Of a stretch of 64,000 nucleotides of DNA, positions 46,801 through 57,300 are shown piece after piece. This DNA is from Pisolithus tinctorius. Its lineage: Eukaryota; Basidiomycota; Agaricomycetes; Boletales; Pisolithaceae. A program made the position numbers and the translations under genes. A model generated the notes under the pieces. It worked only from the letters and a program-made list of their open reading frames with translations, made no database searches and was not told the DNA's origin. The stretch's first letter is position 1, and the number at the start of each line of letters is the position of its first letter. Where the stretch lies: NCBI GenBank assembly GCA_024663395.1, contig JANFAH010000038.1:558001-622000 (forward strand). The letters are read 5' to 3'.

Positions 46801-49754
46801 AACACCCAGACCCAGCCGACTCGGAACCTGGTAGTACTGGGAAACCATGTCTCCCTCCTTTGTCAATACCTCAAGACAACGGCATTGACAGGGAAAGACA
46901 AGCTGATCCCTCATGCCCTGGATGGCATCACCAGTGACATCTTGGTGCAGGACCTGGCCTTGGCACGGCCATTTGCAGAGATTGCAGCCAGGGCATGTTT
47001 CCCAGACAAGCCAGAGGTGGTGGAGCTGTATCGCAACCACGTCTTTGTCAACTACGATTGCCTCTTCGACTCCAAAGACCTGTCGACCATCATGAGCAAG
47101 CACAGCCTTCCCATCATGCACTTTGGGCTGACCATCAACTTGTGGCGACACATCCAAACAGCATGGAAACGAAAGCTTGGCTGTGCAGTGGAGGACGTGA
47201 TAGAGATGGACAGGGAAGACAACGTGGAAGCCCTGCAGGCAGGCCACAGTCGATCTACAGAAAACCGAGTGTATGGCATCAGCATGGATGCTCTGGCTGG
47301 AGCTGCAGAGGACGTGCTACCTGCATACCTCAATGCCAGCATGGAATGGCAAAGGCACTGCCAGGTGCCAGTCGGTGGCCAGTTGGCATCATACAAGACT
47401 GCACGGACACATGCCCCATCCCCACCTGCACCAGAGCCCAGGGAAAACAAGCGACCGGTCGCCTATTCCATGCCAACTGAGGCAATCCAAAAGGCCATGG
47501 TAGATGCAGTGGTGGCCAAACTGCCATCCACAGATGAGATTGCCACCAAGGTGATGGACAAGCTGATGCCTGCATTGAAGGGAATGTTGCAGGAGGTGCT
47601 TCAATCTGCCACAGGAGGCCCATCAGAGAGGACAGATGAAGGAAAAGGGAAGGAGAGGGAGAAAGAGCAAGGGCAGAGCACCAGTCACGGTCGGTAATAC
47701 CCATGTCAGATGATCGTTGGAAATTAAATCCAATCTAGCCAGGATCCAGTCTGGAATAAGCGACCGGTCGCCTATCTGGGACCTCAGTGATGTTGAACTC
47801 GAGCCAAGGGATGACATACATGGTAAGAACATGCAAGACATTTGCCCAATAGATGAGTCACCTGACATGGCATTTCACAGACCAGTCTACAGAACCCAGC
47901 ACGAGTGGTCAGTCAGCTATTTTGGGACAAGCCCTGCAGGCGATGCAGGGCCTGCTCAAGAACCCATCAGCAACCTGGAAATCAAAGGAACAGGGTGCCT
48001 GCATGGCAACAGTCCTCAAAGGACAAACGGACCTGGTAGCAGTGCTGGGTACTGGAGCTGGAAAGTCCATGTTAGCAATAATTCCCAGCATGGTGCAACC
48101 GAGGGAAGCCACAGTGCTGGTCTTGCCTCTGAACTCTCTCATGCTGGACTACCAACGACGGCTGGAGGAGTTCAGAGTGCCATATCAAGTCTATGCAGCA
48201 GACAAGCCCCTGAACTCGTCCACCAATTTGATTCTGGTCACGGCTGACAGGGCATTGACATTGCAGTGGCGGGCTGCCCTGGCAGTGCTCAACCAAAGCA
48301 AGAAGGTGGCCAGGCTGATATTTGATGAGGCCCACATTCCTCTCATGGCCAAAGACTATCGCATGGCCTTTCAAAGCATCCACCAACTACGCAGCATCCC
48401 GATGCAGCTAGTGCTGCTGAGTGCCACCCTTCCAACTTGGTGCATGGAGGAAGTCAAGACCACCTTCCAGCTGGTACAGCAAACCCAGGTCGTCCGACAA
48501 AGTACAGACCGATCAGAACTGGCATATCACTTGGAAAGGGTGCCAGTCGACTCCATGCATCGATGAGTAGCAGAAGTGTTGGAGGTGGAAGCTGGAAGCT
48601 GGCAGGAAAGGGACAGAGCCTTGGTGTTTGTGACATCCATAGCAGCCGGTCAGAAGCTATCACACTCGATGGCATATCCATTCTACAATGGAGACATGGG
48701 GACCTCAGACAAGGACCGACGATGGATATACCAACAGTGGATCAAGGGATTCTACAAGGTTCTCATCGCCACCACTGCCTTCAGCGCTGGGAATGACTAC
48801 CCTCACGTGCGGACGGTCATTCACATGGACCGACCATTTGACATGGTGGATTACATCCAAGGACAGGGCAGAGCAGGTCGAGACGGACAGCCAGCCAACT
48901 GCTATACGATCATTCCACCGACGTCGACCCTGCCTGACATACAGTCCATGGGGCTGGAAGGGGAGGCCAAATGGGCAATCTACGAACTGCTGTATTGCTA
49001 TGGGCCAAGGAGATGCCTGCGGTATGGGATGACACTGTTCAATGACAGCAAAGGGATCAGCTGTGGTATGGAGCAGGGGAACGAGGCATGCACCGTCTGC
49101 CTGGAGGAGCCGGGACACAACCCATTGGACATACAAGTGGCTGGCACAGCCAGGCTCAAACAGCAGGCCATGAGATCCATCCAAGGGCAATCAGCAGAAC
49201 AGCCTGCTCCTCTGAAGACTAGCTTTGATGCCGCATCAGTACTGGCACGACGACTACAAGGAGAGGAAGAGACCAAGCGATTGGAAGAGGGGGACAAAAT
49301 ATTGGCTGCTTTGGAAAGTTTCCAGGGGTGTTGCAGCCTTTGCAGAGTGCTGAAGAAAGGTGCCATGGAGCGACATGGGATCAGAGAATGTCCACATCTG
49401 GCTGGAGATGGATGGAGTGACTACGTGGAGTGGAGAAAGGGACTCCACTATGACAAGACCTACCACAAGAAGATCTGCTGGATGTGCCACGTCCCACAGG
49501 TAAACGACAAGGTACATCCACAATTCCAAAGGGCACTGGGAGGGCAGGCTTGTAGGTTTGCAGATGTGGTGGCACCAGCTGCATATGGGATCCATCGCCA
49601 AGCCACATTGGGAGAGCAAGCACAGAGAGAATTTGGGCAAAATTGGGGAGATTCCAGAGGGTTTAGCAGGTGGTTGATGGGACGACCAAGGCATGGGGAT
49701 CATAGCAATCTGTTTGCGTTGATCATGTGGTACCACCAGCAGCAGCAGGAGTAG
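43881..49754 (+). CDS. C2H2-finger / tyrosine-recombinase-like / RecQ helicase gene with in-frame stops
   Basis: Large gene resembling fungal telomere-linked RecQ helicases. Exon 1 (43881-44126) encodes C2H2-like fingers (CPTCQENFSSRKEYSSHTKK). Small exons follow (44270-44311, 44367-44414, 44476-44508). From 44883 the frame reads CQICQVALSIEEVRGHLAKT, then a TGA at 45300-45302 within KDNL*KHHGKEH, then on to a GTAAGC donor near 45748. Exon 45798-47697 holds a recombinase-like region: SRGTEL (Arg 46768), NLWRH (47137-47151), AGHS (His 47245) and Tyr 47272. The helicase part starts near 47853: Walker A GTGAGKS, DEAH in IFDEAHIPL and motif VI GQGRAGRDG, with TGA at 48564-48566 between the lobes. 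A Cys-rich tail ends at 49754. The two TGAs probably inactivate it. Some junctions (44510-44880, 47690-47855) are not resolved. Confidence 0.75.
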
Positions 49755-49834
49755 TGCTCCAAAACAAGCGACCGGTCGCTTGCAACCAGGGACTTTTGTG
49801 AGAAGATGTTACATTATGTAATTGACAAATATGG

Positions 49835-49971
49835 ATATATATTGGTTAGATAAGCAGCTGAGGCATGCATAAGCACTGCCAGATGAGTGGCTATGCAGAT
49901 TTTGCTTCTTGAGTTGCAACCACCACCTGCTAAATCAGTACACGGTGCAAACAAGTACAAACACTGTTGAC
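49835..49971 (+). promoter_or_regulatory. Core promoter with the shared motif
   Basis: TATATAT at about 49835-49841 is followed at 49901-49927 by TTTGCTTCTTGAGTTGCAAC and CACCACC, the same motif pair seen before the helicase gene and the gene at 51864. Confidence 0.45.
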
Positions 49972-51155
49972 ATGTCCAACTACACAAATGCCAAGGTATG
50001 TATGGACTTGCGACCAGCTGGGCCATCCCAGGCCACACAAATAAGCGACCGGTTGCTTATTTGCTGCAAATGGTGTAGAGAAATGTCCTCAAAAAAGGCA
50101 CAAGATGCAGGTAGCCACCAGCAGGAGCAGGGAGTCCCAGCAGTAAATGAAAGCATGGCACAATAGGCAACCTTCTACCCATGTGGCCATTGCTGGATGG
50201 CAGCAAGGATGAGGACAGCAGTGGGGATGAAGTAAGCATACGTTTCACTCAAATGAAAGGGACAGGACTCACGTACACTGACAGACCATGCCACCATTGT
50301 TGCTGGGACCATGCCCTGTCACCAAAATCCACAGTAAGTTCGAGATGGATCATCATTCATTCAAAGCTACAGCAACCCCAACCTTTGATGCCCACAGAAA
50401 TATGATCTGCCCACCTATGAAGTGGCTGAATTGCAGCTTGCAGGCAGTCACCATGACGTCGTCAAGTTTGTCCACTTGGATTACATGGAGTACTTGCTGC
50501 CACTCATGGAGGATCTGAGATTCGTAACTACACGGGCTTGCTTGCTGGAGGAAGACCTGAGGGAACTGTACGAGCACAAAGCAAATGGGACTCTCCCATC
50601 TTCCCTTCGCAAGCGGCGACCATCGTTCAACTGTGGTAGGGAATATGTCATCAAGATTCGTACAAGGTGCTTGGACATTACGATTGCCGAGAAAGAGGCA
50701 TCACTGCAGTTTTGCCAAACCAAATTAGATCTGGCCACCTGGGCACCGGAGTGGCAGGAAGTGATCACTGGGGCATGGGACATGACCATCTCCAAACTGT
50801 ACTCGAGTCCTCAGATCATCATGGAAGGTGGGGAAGAGAAGTTGGTGGGGTGGAAACCATCAGAGGAAGGTCTACAGAAGCTTGCAGAAACTCTTGCAGA
50901 CATCGAGGCCATCGGAAAGCAGGTAATAGACATTCAGATCGTCAGAGACAAACTACGACGGGATGCTACAGGGAAAAGACAAGGGGTGAGCACACTGCTA
51001 TCACCATACTGCAGCAATCACACAACCGATAGCTGATCTGTGCCACCAGGCAACAGTGGAACCCCTTCATCTTCACAGCTAGATCAGGGAGGGTGAATGG
51101 CAAGTATGTGGGGTGGCCATACCACCAGACCCATTGCCATGGGCCCTGGCCTTGA
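49972..51155 (+). CDS. Hypothetical protein of the palindrome block
   Basis: I do not recognise this protein. The start is ATG 49972 in a 24-nt exon (MSNYTNAK), followed by small exons that I place only roughly (one ends LLDGSKDEDSSGDE near 50230). The main exon 50398-50985 encodes KYDLPTYEVAELQLAGSHHD, VVKFVHLDYMEYLLPLMEDL and LEEDLRELYEHKANG, and a mostly helical remainder ending in KRQG. The last exon 51057-51155 encodes WNPFIFTARSGRVNGKYVGW and ends in a stop. A palindrome copy (50041) lies in an early intron, and a degenerate one (51156) begins right after the stop. It is probably an accessory gene of the mobile block. Confidence 0.55.
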
Positions 51156-51759
51156 CATGCGACCAGTCGCTTGTCCATTGCTGGTTCATGGGACATCAGT
51201 AGAATGGGAAAAAAACATTGCATGATTGGAAAATATGGTCATCAGAGGATTACACAAGCAGCCAAGCAGTATATGAACACTAGCAGATGCGAGTTTCCGC
51301 CGCTCCACTTGCACTGTCGTGACACATAAAGTACACTGTGATCACGATGCTCATAACTGGTTTCTGCTCCTTGTGTCACATCTCTTTGTCCCTCTCTTCA
51401 GGAAGGACACCAGCTCTGGTCAGAAGCATCAACCAAAATGCTGGTGTATCAAGATAAGTGACCAGTCACTTATGACCATGGAGCATGCCAACAACTGTGA
51501 GGTGCACAACACGAGCCAGTCCAACTCTGGACAGGTATGACAACCAAAATGCCAGCATACATACCCAAGATAAAGTGACCGGTCACCTATTTTTTTTTCG
51601 TGGGGCATGCCCATGACCATTCGGTGCACACCCAAGCCAGCATGGCTTACTTAATTGATTACATAAGCAATAAATAGCACCACTTTCACATAGTTCACTG
51701 ATTGATTATTTAATGTCCAAATATGGAAGTCACAGCATTATATAATCAACAAACAAGTA

Positions 51760-51863
51760 TATACCAAGGTCAGATTGGTGGCTGTGTAACTTTTGCATCT
51801 TGAAACTTGAACCACCGCCTACCGCATTTGGATTAAGTACAAACAGATACAAATAACAAAATC
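51760..51863 (+). promoter_or_regulatory. Core promoter with the shared motif
   Basis: TATATA at about 51760-51766 is followed at 51791-51817 by TTTTGCATCTTGAAACTTG and AACCACCGCC, matching the motif pair of the two upstream genes of this block. Confidence 0.45.
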
Positions 51864-53400
51864 ATGTCCAGCACCACCAAAATCAGACCAAGGTAAGTCA
51901 AAGTCATTGGAAAAATAAGCGACCGGTCACTTATTTCTCTCCCCCCTGCCTGCAGTCCAACAACAACAACAGCAAGTCTGGCAAAAGGACTGCTGTGCCC
52001 CAGGTAAGTTGTGGCATACCTCATCTCCAGGAAAACCACACTGACTTGCATGTGTATCATGTCATGTTACACCTTTCCCAGGCCCCCAGACCCACTGTAA
52101 GTGATTGTGGAACCTCTGACAAGCGACCGGTCGCTTATTTTGACCATCTTTTCAGGGTGTTTCCACTGGAACAGATGTGGCTGCAGCCATCAATCTCTCA
52201 CATGCCCAGTCTACTGCTGCCCACAAAAGGTTAGCAGTGAGGAAGGCAACAAAGGTGTGTTTTTTTTTTTTTTTCTTTCTCACCTCCCACAAGTGACCGG
52301 TCGCTTATTCTTGTCGACACCCATAGGCGACTGCACCTGAGGGTGAAGAAGGGGGAGAGATGGACGTTGAACAGGTAAGTTCATGTCACGCCATAAACAA
52401 GCGACCGGTCGCTTATTCTTGTCAACACCCATAGGCGACTGCACCTGAGGGTGAAGAAGGGGGAGTGAGGGACATCGAACAGGTAAGCTCATATCACCCA
52501 TAAACAAGCGACCGGTCACTTATTCTTGTCGACACCCATAGGCGACTGCACCCGAGGGTGAAGAAGGGGAGAGATGGATGTTTGAACAGGTAAGTTCATG
52601 TCACCCATAAACAAGCGACCGGTCACTTATTCTTGTCGACACCCATAGGCGATTGCACCCGAGGGTGAAGAAGGGGGAGAGATGGATGTTGAACAGGTAA
52701 GTTCACATCACCCTATAAACAAGTGACCGGGTCGCTTAATTCTTGTCGACACCTCATAGGCGACTGCACCCAAGGGTGAAGAGGGGGGAAAGATGGTTGT
52801 CAAACAGGTAAGTTGGCATCATCCAAAAATAAGCGACCGGTCGCTTATCATTTCTGACCATTGCAGAAGAGTGGTGGCAAGAAAGAGCCCCAAGAAAAAT
52901 TCCAAGGTAGGTCAGGGGTCCACACGAGGCACGTACATGTCACTAACAACTGATATCAATGTAGAAAACGTGGACACCAGGACGAAGTGGAAGAGACTGC
53001 AGGAACGGAAAACTGGAGGGGTCTCGGAGGCAGTGGTAAAGCACTCACTGTTGGACTTGGATTCCATGGTGATTGCTGACATGACATGATTTCAAGTCAC
53101 AGAGCAAGCGTCAGAAGAAGGCCCATAAAGGATCCACTAGGGCACAGATGGTATGTTATTGGTCCCAAATAAGCGACCGGTCACCTATTTTTGATTCTGA
53201 TCCAATAGCCACCACCCAAGGGAAATTCTGACCAGAAAGCGTGGTCCCAAAGCTTCCAAGGGCAAAGGCAAGGCGACAACCACCGAGGTCAGTACCAGTT
53301 CAAGGTCTGTTGACCAGCCACTGATGTATCTGTCTTTCACAGGATGATGGTAGCAGTAAAGAGTGGGAACCCCTACCGGTTGCAAGTGGGGTAAGCAGGG
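51864..53400 (+). CDS. Lys-rich protein with five tandemly repeated exons
   Basis: Unrecognised gene made of many short exons. After a start near 51864 (phase of this first exon uncertain) come SNNNNSKSGKRTAVPQ (51956-52003), APRPT (52082-52096) and GVSTGTDVAAAINLSHAQST (from 52157). Five 48-nt exons follow at 52327-52374, 52435-52482, 52542-52589, 52649-52696 and 52760-52807, all variants of ATAPEGEEGGEMDVEQ. Then come basic exons (KSGGKKEPQEKFQ; SQSKRQKKAHKGSTRAQM; RKRGPKASKGKGKATTTE) and DDGSSKEWEPLPVASG ending at a GTAAGC near 53390. Each 48-nt exon is in phase 0 and flanked by an intron of about 60 nt carrying one palindrome. The composition suggests a nuclear protein. The 3' end is not determined. 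Confidence 0.5.
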
Positions 53401-54364
53401 CCTGACCTGTCCCAGGGGGTCTGATGTCTGATGCCAACTATACAGCCCCTGGGGAATTATAATTACAAACTCCCGACCATAATTTGGGGGAAATAATGCT
53501 GGGAGTCGATAGATATGTCCATTGGGATGTCCCAGGTGAAATTTGAAATGAAATTGGTGGTCGGAAAAAAAATCTACAGGGGGTAGAAGTATGGTCAGAC
53601 CACAAAGTGGTATCTCTTTGGAAATACTTCTGGGAGGCTGGAAATCATTTTCCATTGTCTTCAGTGGCATTGATAACACCCAGGACATCCATCCCTGCAA
53701 GCTGGCACCCCCTCCTGATGTTACTGGATCGCCATCCCTGGGGTATGAGGAGGGGATCAGGTATGTCGATGAAACAAATATGGGGACCTTTGTAACACAA
53801 TTCTGATGGTCTTGTAATGTCATACAGATGGGGTAGACATGGTTCAGACAGCCAGATCGATCTCTGAAATTGTTTTGATGGAGTGAACATGGGGAGGGGG
53901 GGGTAACATATCTTACATGGATATTCTGACACCTAGGAATGCTGCAACCATTGTCATCATCTGTTGTGACTTTCAGGCCCTCCAGGACAACCATTCCTGA
54001 CAAGGTTTCATGCTTCCTAAACTTTACAGGATAAGAGGAGGGGAATGACACTTAGGGTCCTTTCTGGTGTGATCCAAATGGTCCTGCCATGTCATTCAAG
54101 TGGCACAGGCATGGTATGGACAGCTGGATTGATCTGGAATTGTTTTGATGGAGTGAAGCTGAAGAGGGGGGTTCACCTTGGGGCCAGGTATCATCCCAAG
54201 ATGCCAAACATGTTGCTACCTGATCAGACTACACTAGGCAACACTGGGATTCAGTTCCACAGGAACAGGAACCACAATCTATATCAACATTGCATTCATC
54301 ACTTTCTCCCTCTGTACCCATATCCTTGCCTTCCCCCCCCCCCCCCCCATCCCTCTGCTTCCCT
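53400..54364. other. Non-coding stretch with an internal duplication
   Basis: Two similar segments can be seen at about 53800-53910 and 54065-54175 (shared GTCAT..A..TGG..AGACATGG...GACAGC..GAT, then GAATTGTTTTGATGGAGTGAA). A long minus-strand open frame (53185-54051) has no domain-like character and overlaps exons of the previous gene, so I do not call it. A C-run of about 16 lies at 54333-54348. Confidence 0.5.
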
Positions 54365-57300
54365 CTATGAGGTGGCCTTGCCTCTTCTTGCTGGAGGCTT
54401 TCGAGCATTCTTTGCCTTTGATGACTTCTTAGTCTGTGCCTCTTTCAGCCTCTGCCTTTCTAAGATGAGGGCCTTGCTAGCCAGCAGTTCATCATATCCC
54501 ACATGCTCCAGGAGCTCCATTTGCAGTGCATTCCTGGGCTTTACCACTCAGATGCTCGTCTCCTGGCCTGTTGCTGTTCCTTCTCGGTGGAGATCCCCTC
54601 GATCTTGTAGAACTTGGGATTTGTCACCAGAACCACCTTCTCACCCTCCACCCACCATGTCTTCCCAGGACTCTTTTCACTCCCTTTGGTCGCATCAGGT
54701 AATGTCTGAAGGACAGAAAATATCCTGCCAAGGTGGTCCAGCACCTCAAACTCCTCCAGGGGTGTCCTGTTCTTCATCACCTGGTGATACTCCCAAATAT
54801 ACCCAGGCTTTGTCCAGAAGACATTCCATGGTGACCTCCGTGAAGGTTGTCCTGCTGTGGGTCCTGGGAAAAACAGGTTGACCCTCTCTGCAAAGCTTGA
54901 CTGTCGGCGACCAGCCCCTCCACTCCCTGCTATTTCTGCATTGCAGGCCTTGAATTCGCAGGCACGTATCGTCCTGAAGGTCTGGTTCAGAGTCCAACTC
55001 TGAATGGCATCTTCCAAAGACGTTGGCTCTGGTTTTCCCTCTGAACCTGTCAGCCAAGTCGCATCCAACTGGATCCAAAGCTGACAGGTAAACAGAACAA
55101 AAGTTTCCCTACCACTGGCCCAGACCGGACAGTTGGGCCAACCACTTCCAGTCCTGCATGATCAACCAAGGCTGCAGTTGGATGGTCCTTGTCAATTTGG
55201 CCCACGTTGGTCTGCTGCCAATGGGAAATTGTTCCACTTCATCCAGAGGGGGAATCCTTGGCCAGGCAGGTCGTCCATCACCCCTCTTCAACTTTCCCTC
55301 CATCAGCTTGAGCACCTCCAGGTCATCATGATCCTGAACTTCTGGAAGATGGGGGACATGATGCAAGTCTAGGTCCAAAAGGAAGAACATTCCCAACCGC
55401 TCACACACCCTGGAGACCTGCAGAAGGGCCATGGACTCTCTCACATGGAAGTCAAGGATTATTGCAGTGGTGGACGTGCACCGAATCATGTGGCAGATGA
55501 TGCCAGTCAGAATCCCAAGGTTGGGCGGTTCCAGTTCCTTGAGAGAGATCTGAGCCAACTGGAGGGCCCTGATGCGTCCAGCCATAAATTCCAACCAGAC
55601 TTTGGTCGGGATCCAGAGAATGGGATTGGAGGCTAAAAGCTCTTCCATCTGCAAAGATGGAAGCATCAGATATGAGCATGATCGAGCTTGCAAATGCATC
55701 ACCCTTTGTGGCACCACCAGTATTGCCTGCTCCACCGCAGCCCCACTCATCCTGTACTCGTCTCGCACCCCATATGACCTCTTCTTTGCATCTCCAGAAT
55801 ACATGTTGATGGCCTGCATGCATTCCCCGATGAAGTCGTTGTTCAGGGCATAAGCATCCTTGTCCATGACAAAGGTGGGGCTGTTGTCATTGGGTCGGAT
55901 CACCTCGTAGGCCAGATTATAAGCACTTCTGAATGCGATGTGAGTTTGCCTTGCTCGTTCCTGTGACATCTCTGCTTGGATCCCCCCATACCGTCCAAGC
56001 ATGCAAGTGTGGTGGGCATTTCCTCGCAAATATCCACCTGCCCCAAAGGAAGCTTCCAGGGCATCCAGTCTCCACAATCCCACAGCTTTTCGTCACATGT
56101 GGGGTGAATGCTGATTCCCAAGTCGACCAAGAGCTCCCCATTGGCCCTGTCTACCATGTGGGACCAATCCAGAGCTGGAAGTCCATGGAGGAGAGCTTGG
56201 ACCGGCGTTTGAACTGCTCCTGACAGGGTGGTTTTCGTCCACAACTTGATTCCCTTGCATTCCAGGACAAAGAAGAAGGAACCATAGTTTGCAAATCGTG
56301 AAGGGTCCTCTCGGATGATTGCCTCCATGGTCTTCTGGATCTGCTTCAACACTTGCATAGAAAAGGGGACCGCTTTTGGCCGACCAGCCTTCTTGGTTTT
56401 GCCACCCTTTCGTGCCTTGAACTGCACTTCCTTCAGAGTGAGAGAGACATATGGTGCACTCGAAACATCTGCATGTGCACGGATTGCTGGAAGTAGGACA
56501 TGCTCCCAGAAAAAGTCAAGGACCTCCTTTGGGATGCGATTGGCATGCTTGTGTGTCATCTCATCCCTGTGGATCATCCTGGGGAAGCAAATGTAGACAT
56601 TCATGGTGCCAGCAGCATTGCTCAAGGCACCAAACACTGTGTGAGGTACTCCACACAGAGGAAATGCCATGGTCAACCATTCAGTACGGCTTCCGATGGC
56701 ACTGGAATCTGCCTCTGACTGAGGCACAAGGATGTCGACATACACATGATTGTGCTTGTGCATAGGAGCCTTTTCCTCGATGATGGGACCAAGGTAGATG
56801 GGCAGCGGTGTGTTGAACTGTAGGGAATGTGTCACCCATATGAGACTGTCGATGTCCATGGTGACTTCCAACTCCTCTGGAGTCACCAACTTGTGATCCA
56901 GCTCCAGGTCCAGGCAGATGTGACGTCCATCCTCATGCCGCCCATTCACAAAGGTGTTCATGAGACGTTCTGAGGTGCTCGAGCCAATCTCGATCATCTG
57001 AGAGGCACCCAGTATGACCACATCATCCACATGGACTCTTGATGGATGGGGCACCTGCCGGGCAAGAGAGTAATTTCCTGTAATGAAGCGATCAGAAGAG
57101 GGCACAAGGGCAGAATATGAGCACTCACCAGTAACATGGTCGCCGATTTGATGAGAAGACTGGTAGTTAGCTGGAACACCCACTTGGAGGATATGGTCTG
57201 ACAATCTGATGGGGGGACCCAAGTAGAACATCTGGTTGAAGGAACTCAGCAGACGATAGCCATAATCTCGAAAGGATGTCCACATCCCAGGCCGATAGTA

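Larger units (their letters stand above)
43429..53188. repeat. Dispersed 20-bp palindrome family, about 22 copies
   Basis: The consensus is ATAAGCGACCGGTCGCTTAT, a perfect inverted repeat. Copies start at 43429, 43560, 43678, 44237, 44437, 44760, 45768, 47447, 47756, 49764, 50041, 51156, 51454, 51571, 51915, 52119, 52289, 52397, 52504, 52611, 52719, 52829 and 53169. I saw none elsewhere in the window. The central CCGG is kept in nearly all copies; arms differ as GCGACC, GCAACC or GTGACC, that is, by CpG transitions. Most copies lie in predicted introns close to the acceptor; 47447 lies inside an open coding exon, and 49764 and 51156 lie just after stop codons. Confidence 0.95.

Noticed and set aside
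43429..53188. Palindromes as bacterial-type terminators or simple hairpin terminators
   Set aside because: They lie inside introns and an exon of eukaryotic genes, without a T-run at a consistent position.
53185..54051. 288-codon minus-strand open frame
   Set aside because: No domain, and it runs antisense through plausible plus-strand exons and an internal duplication.
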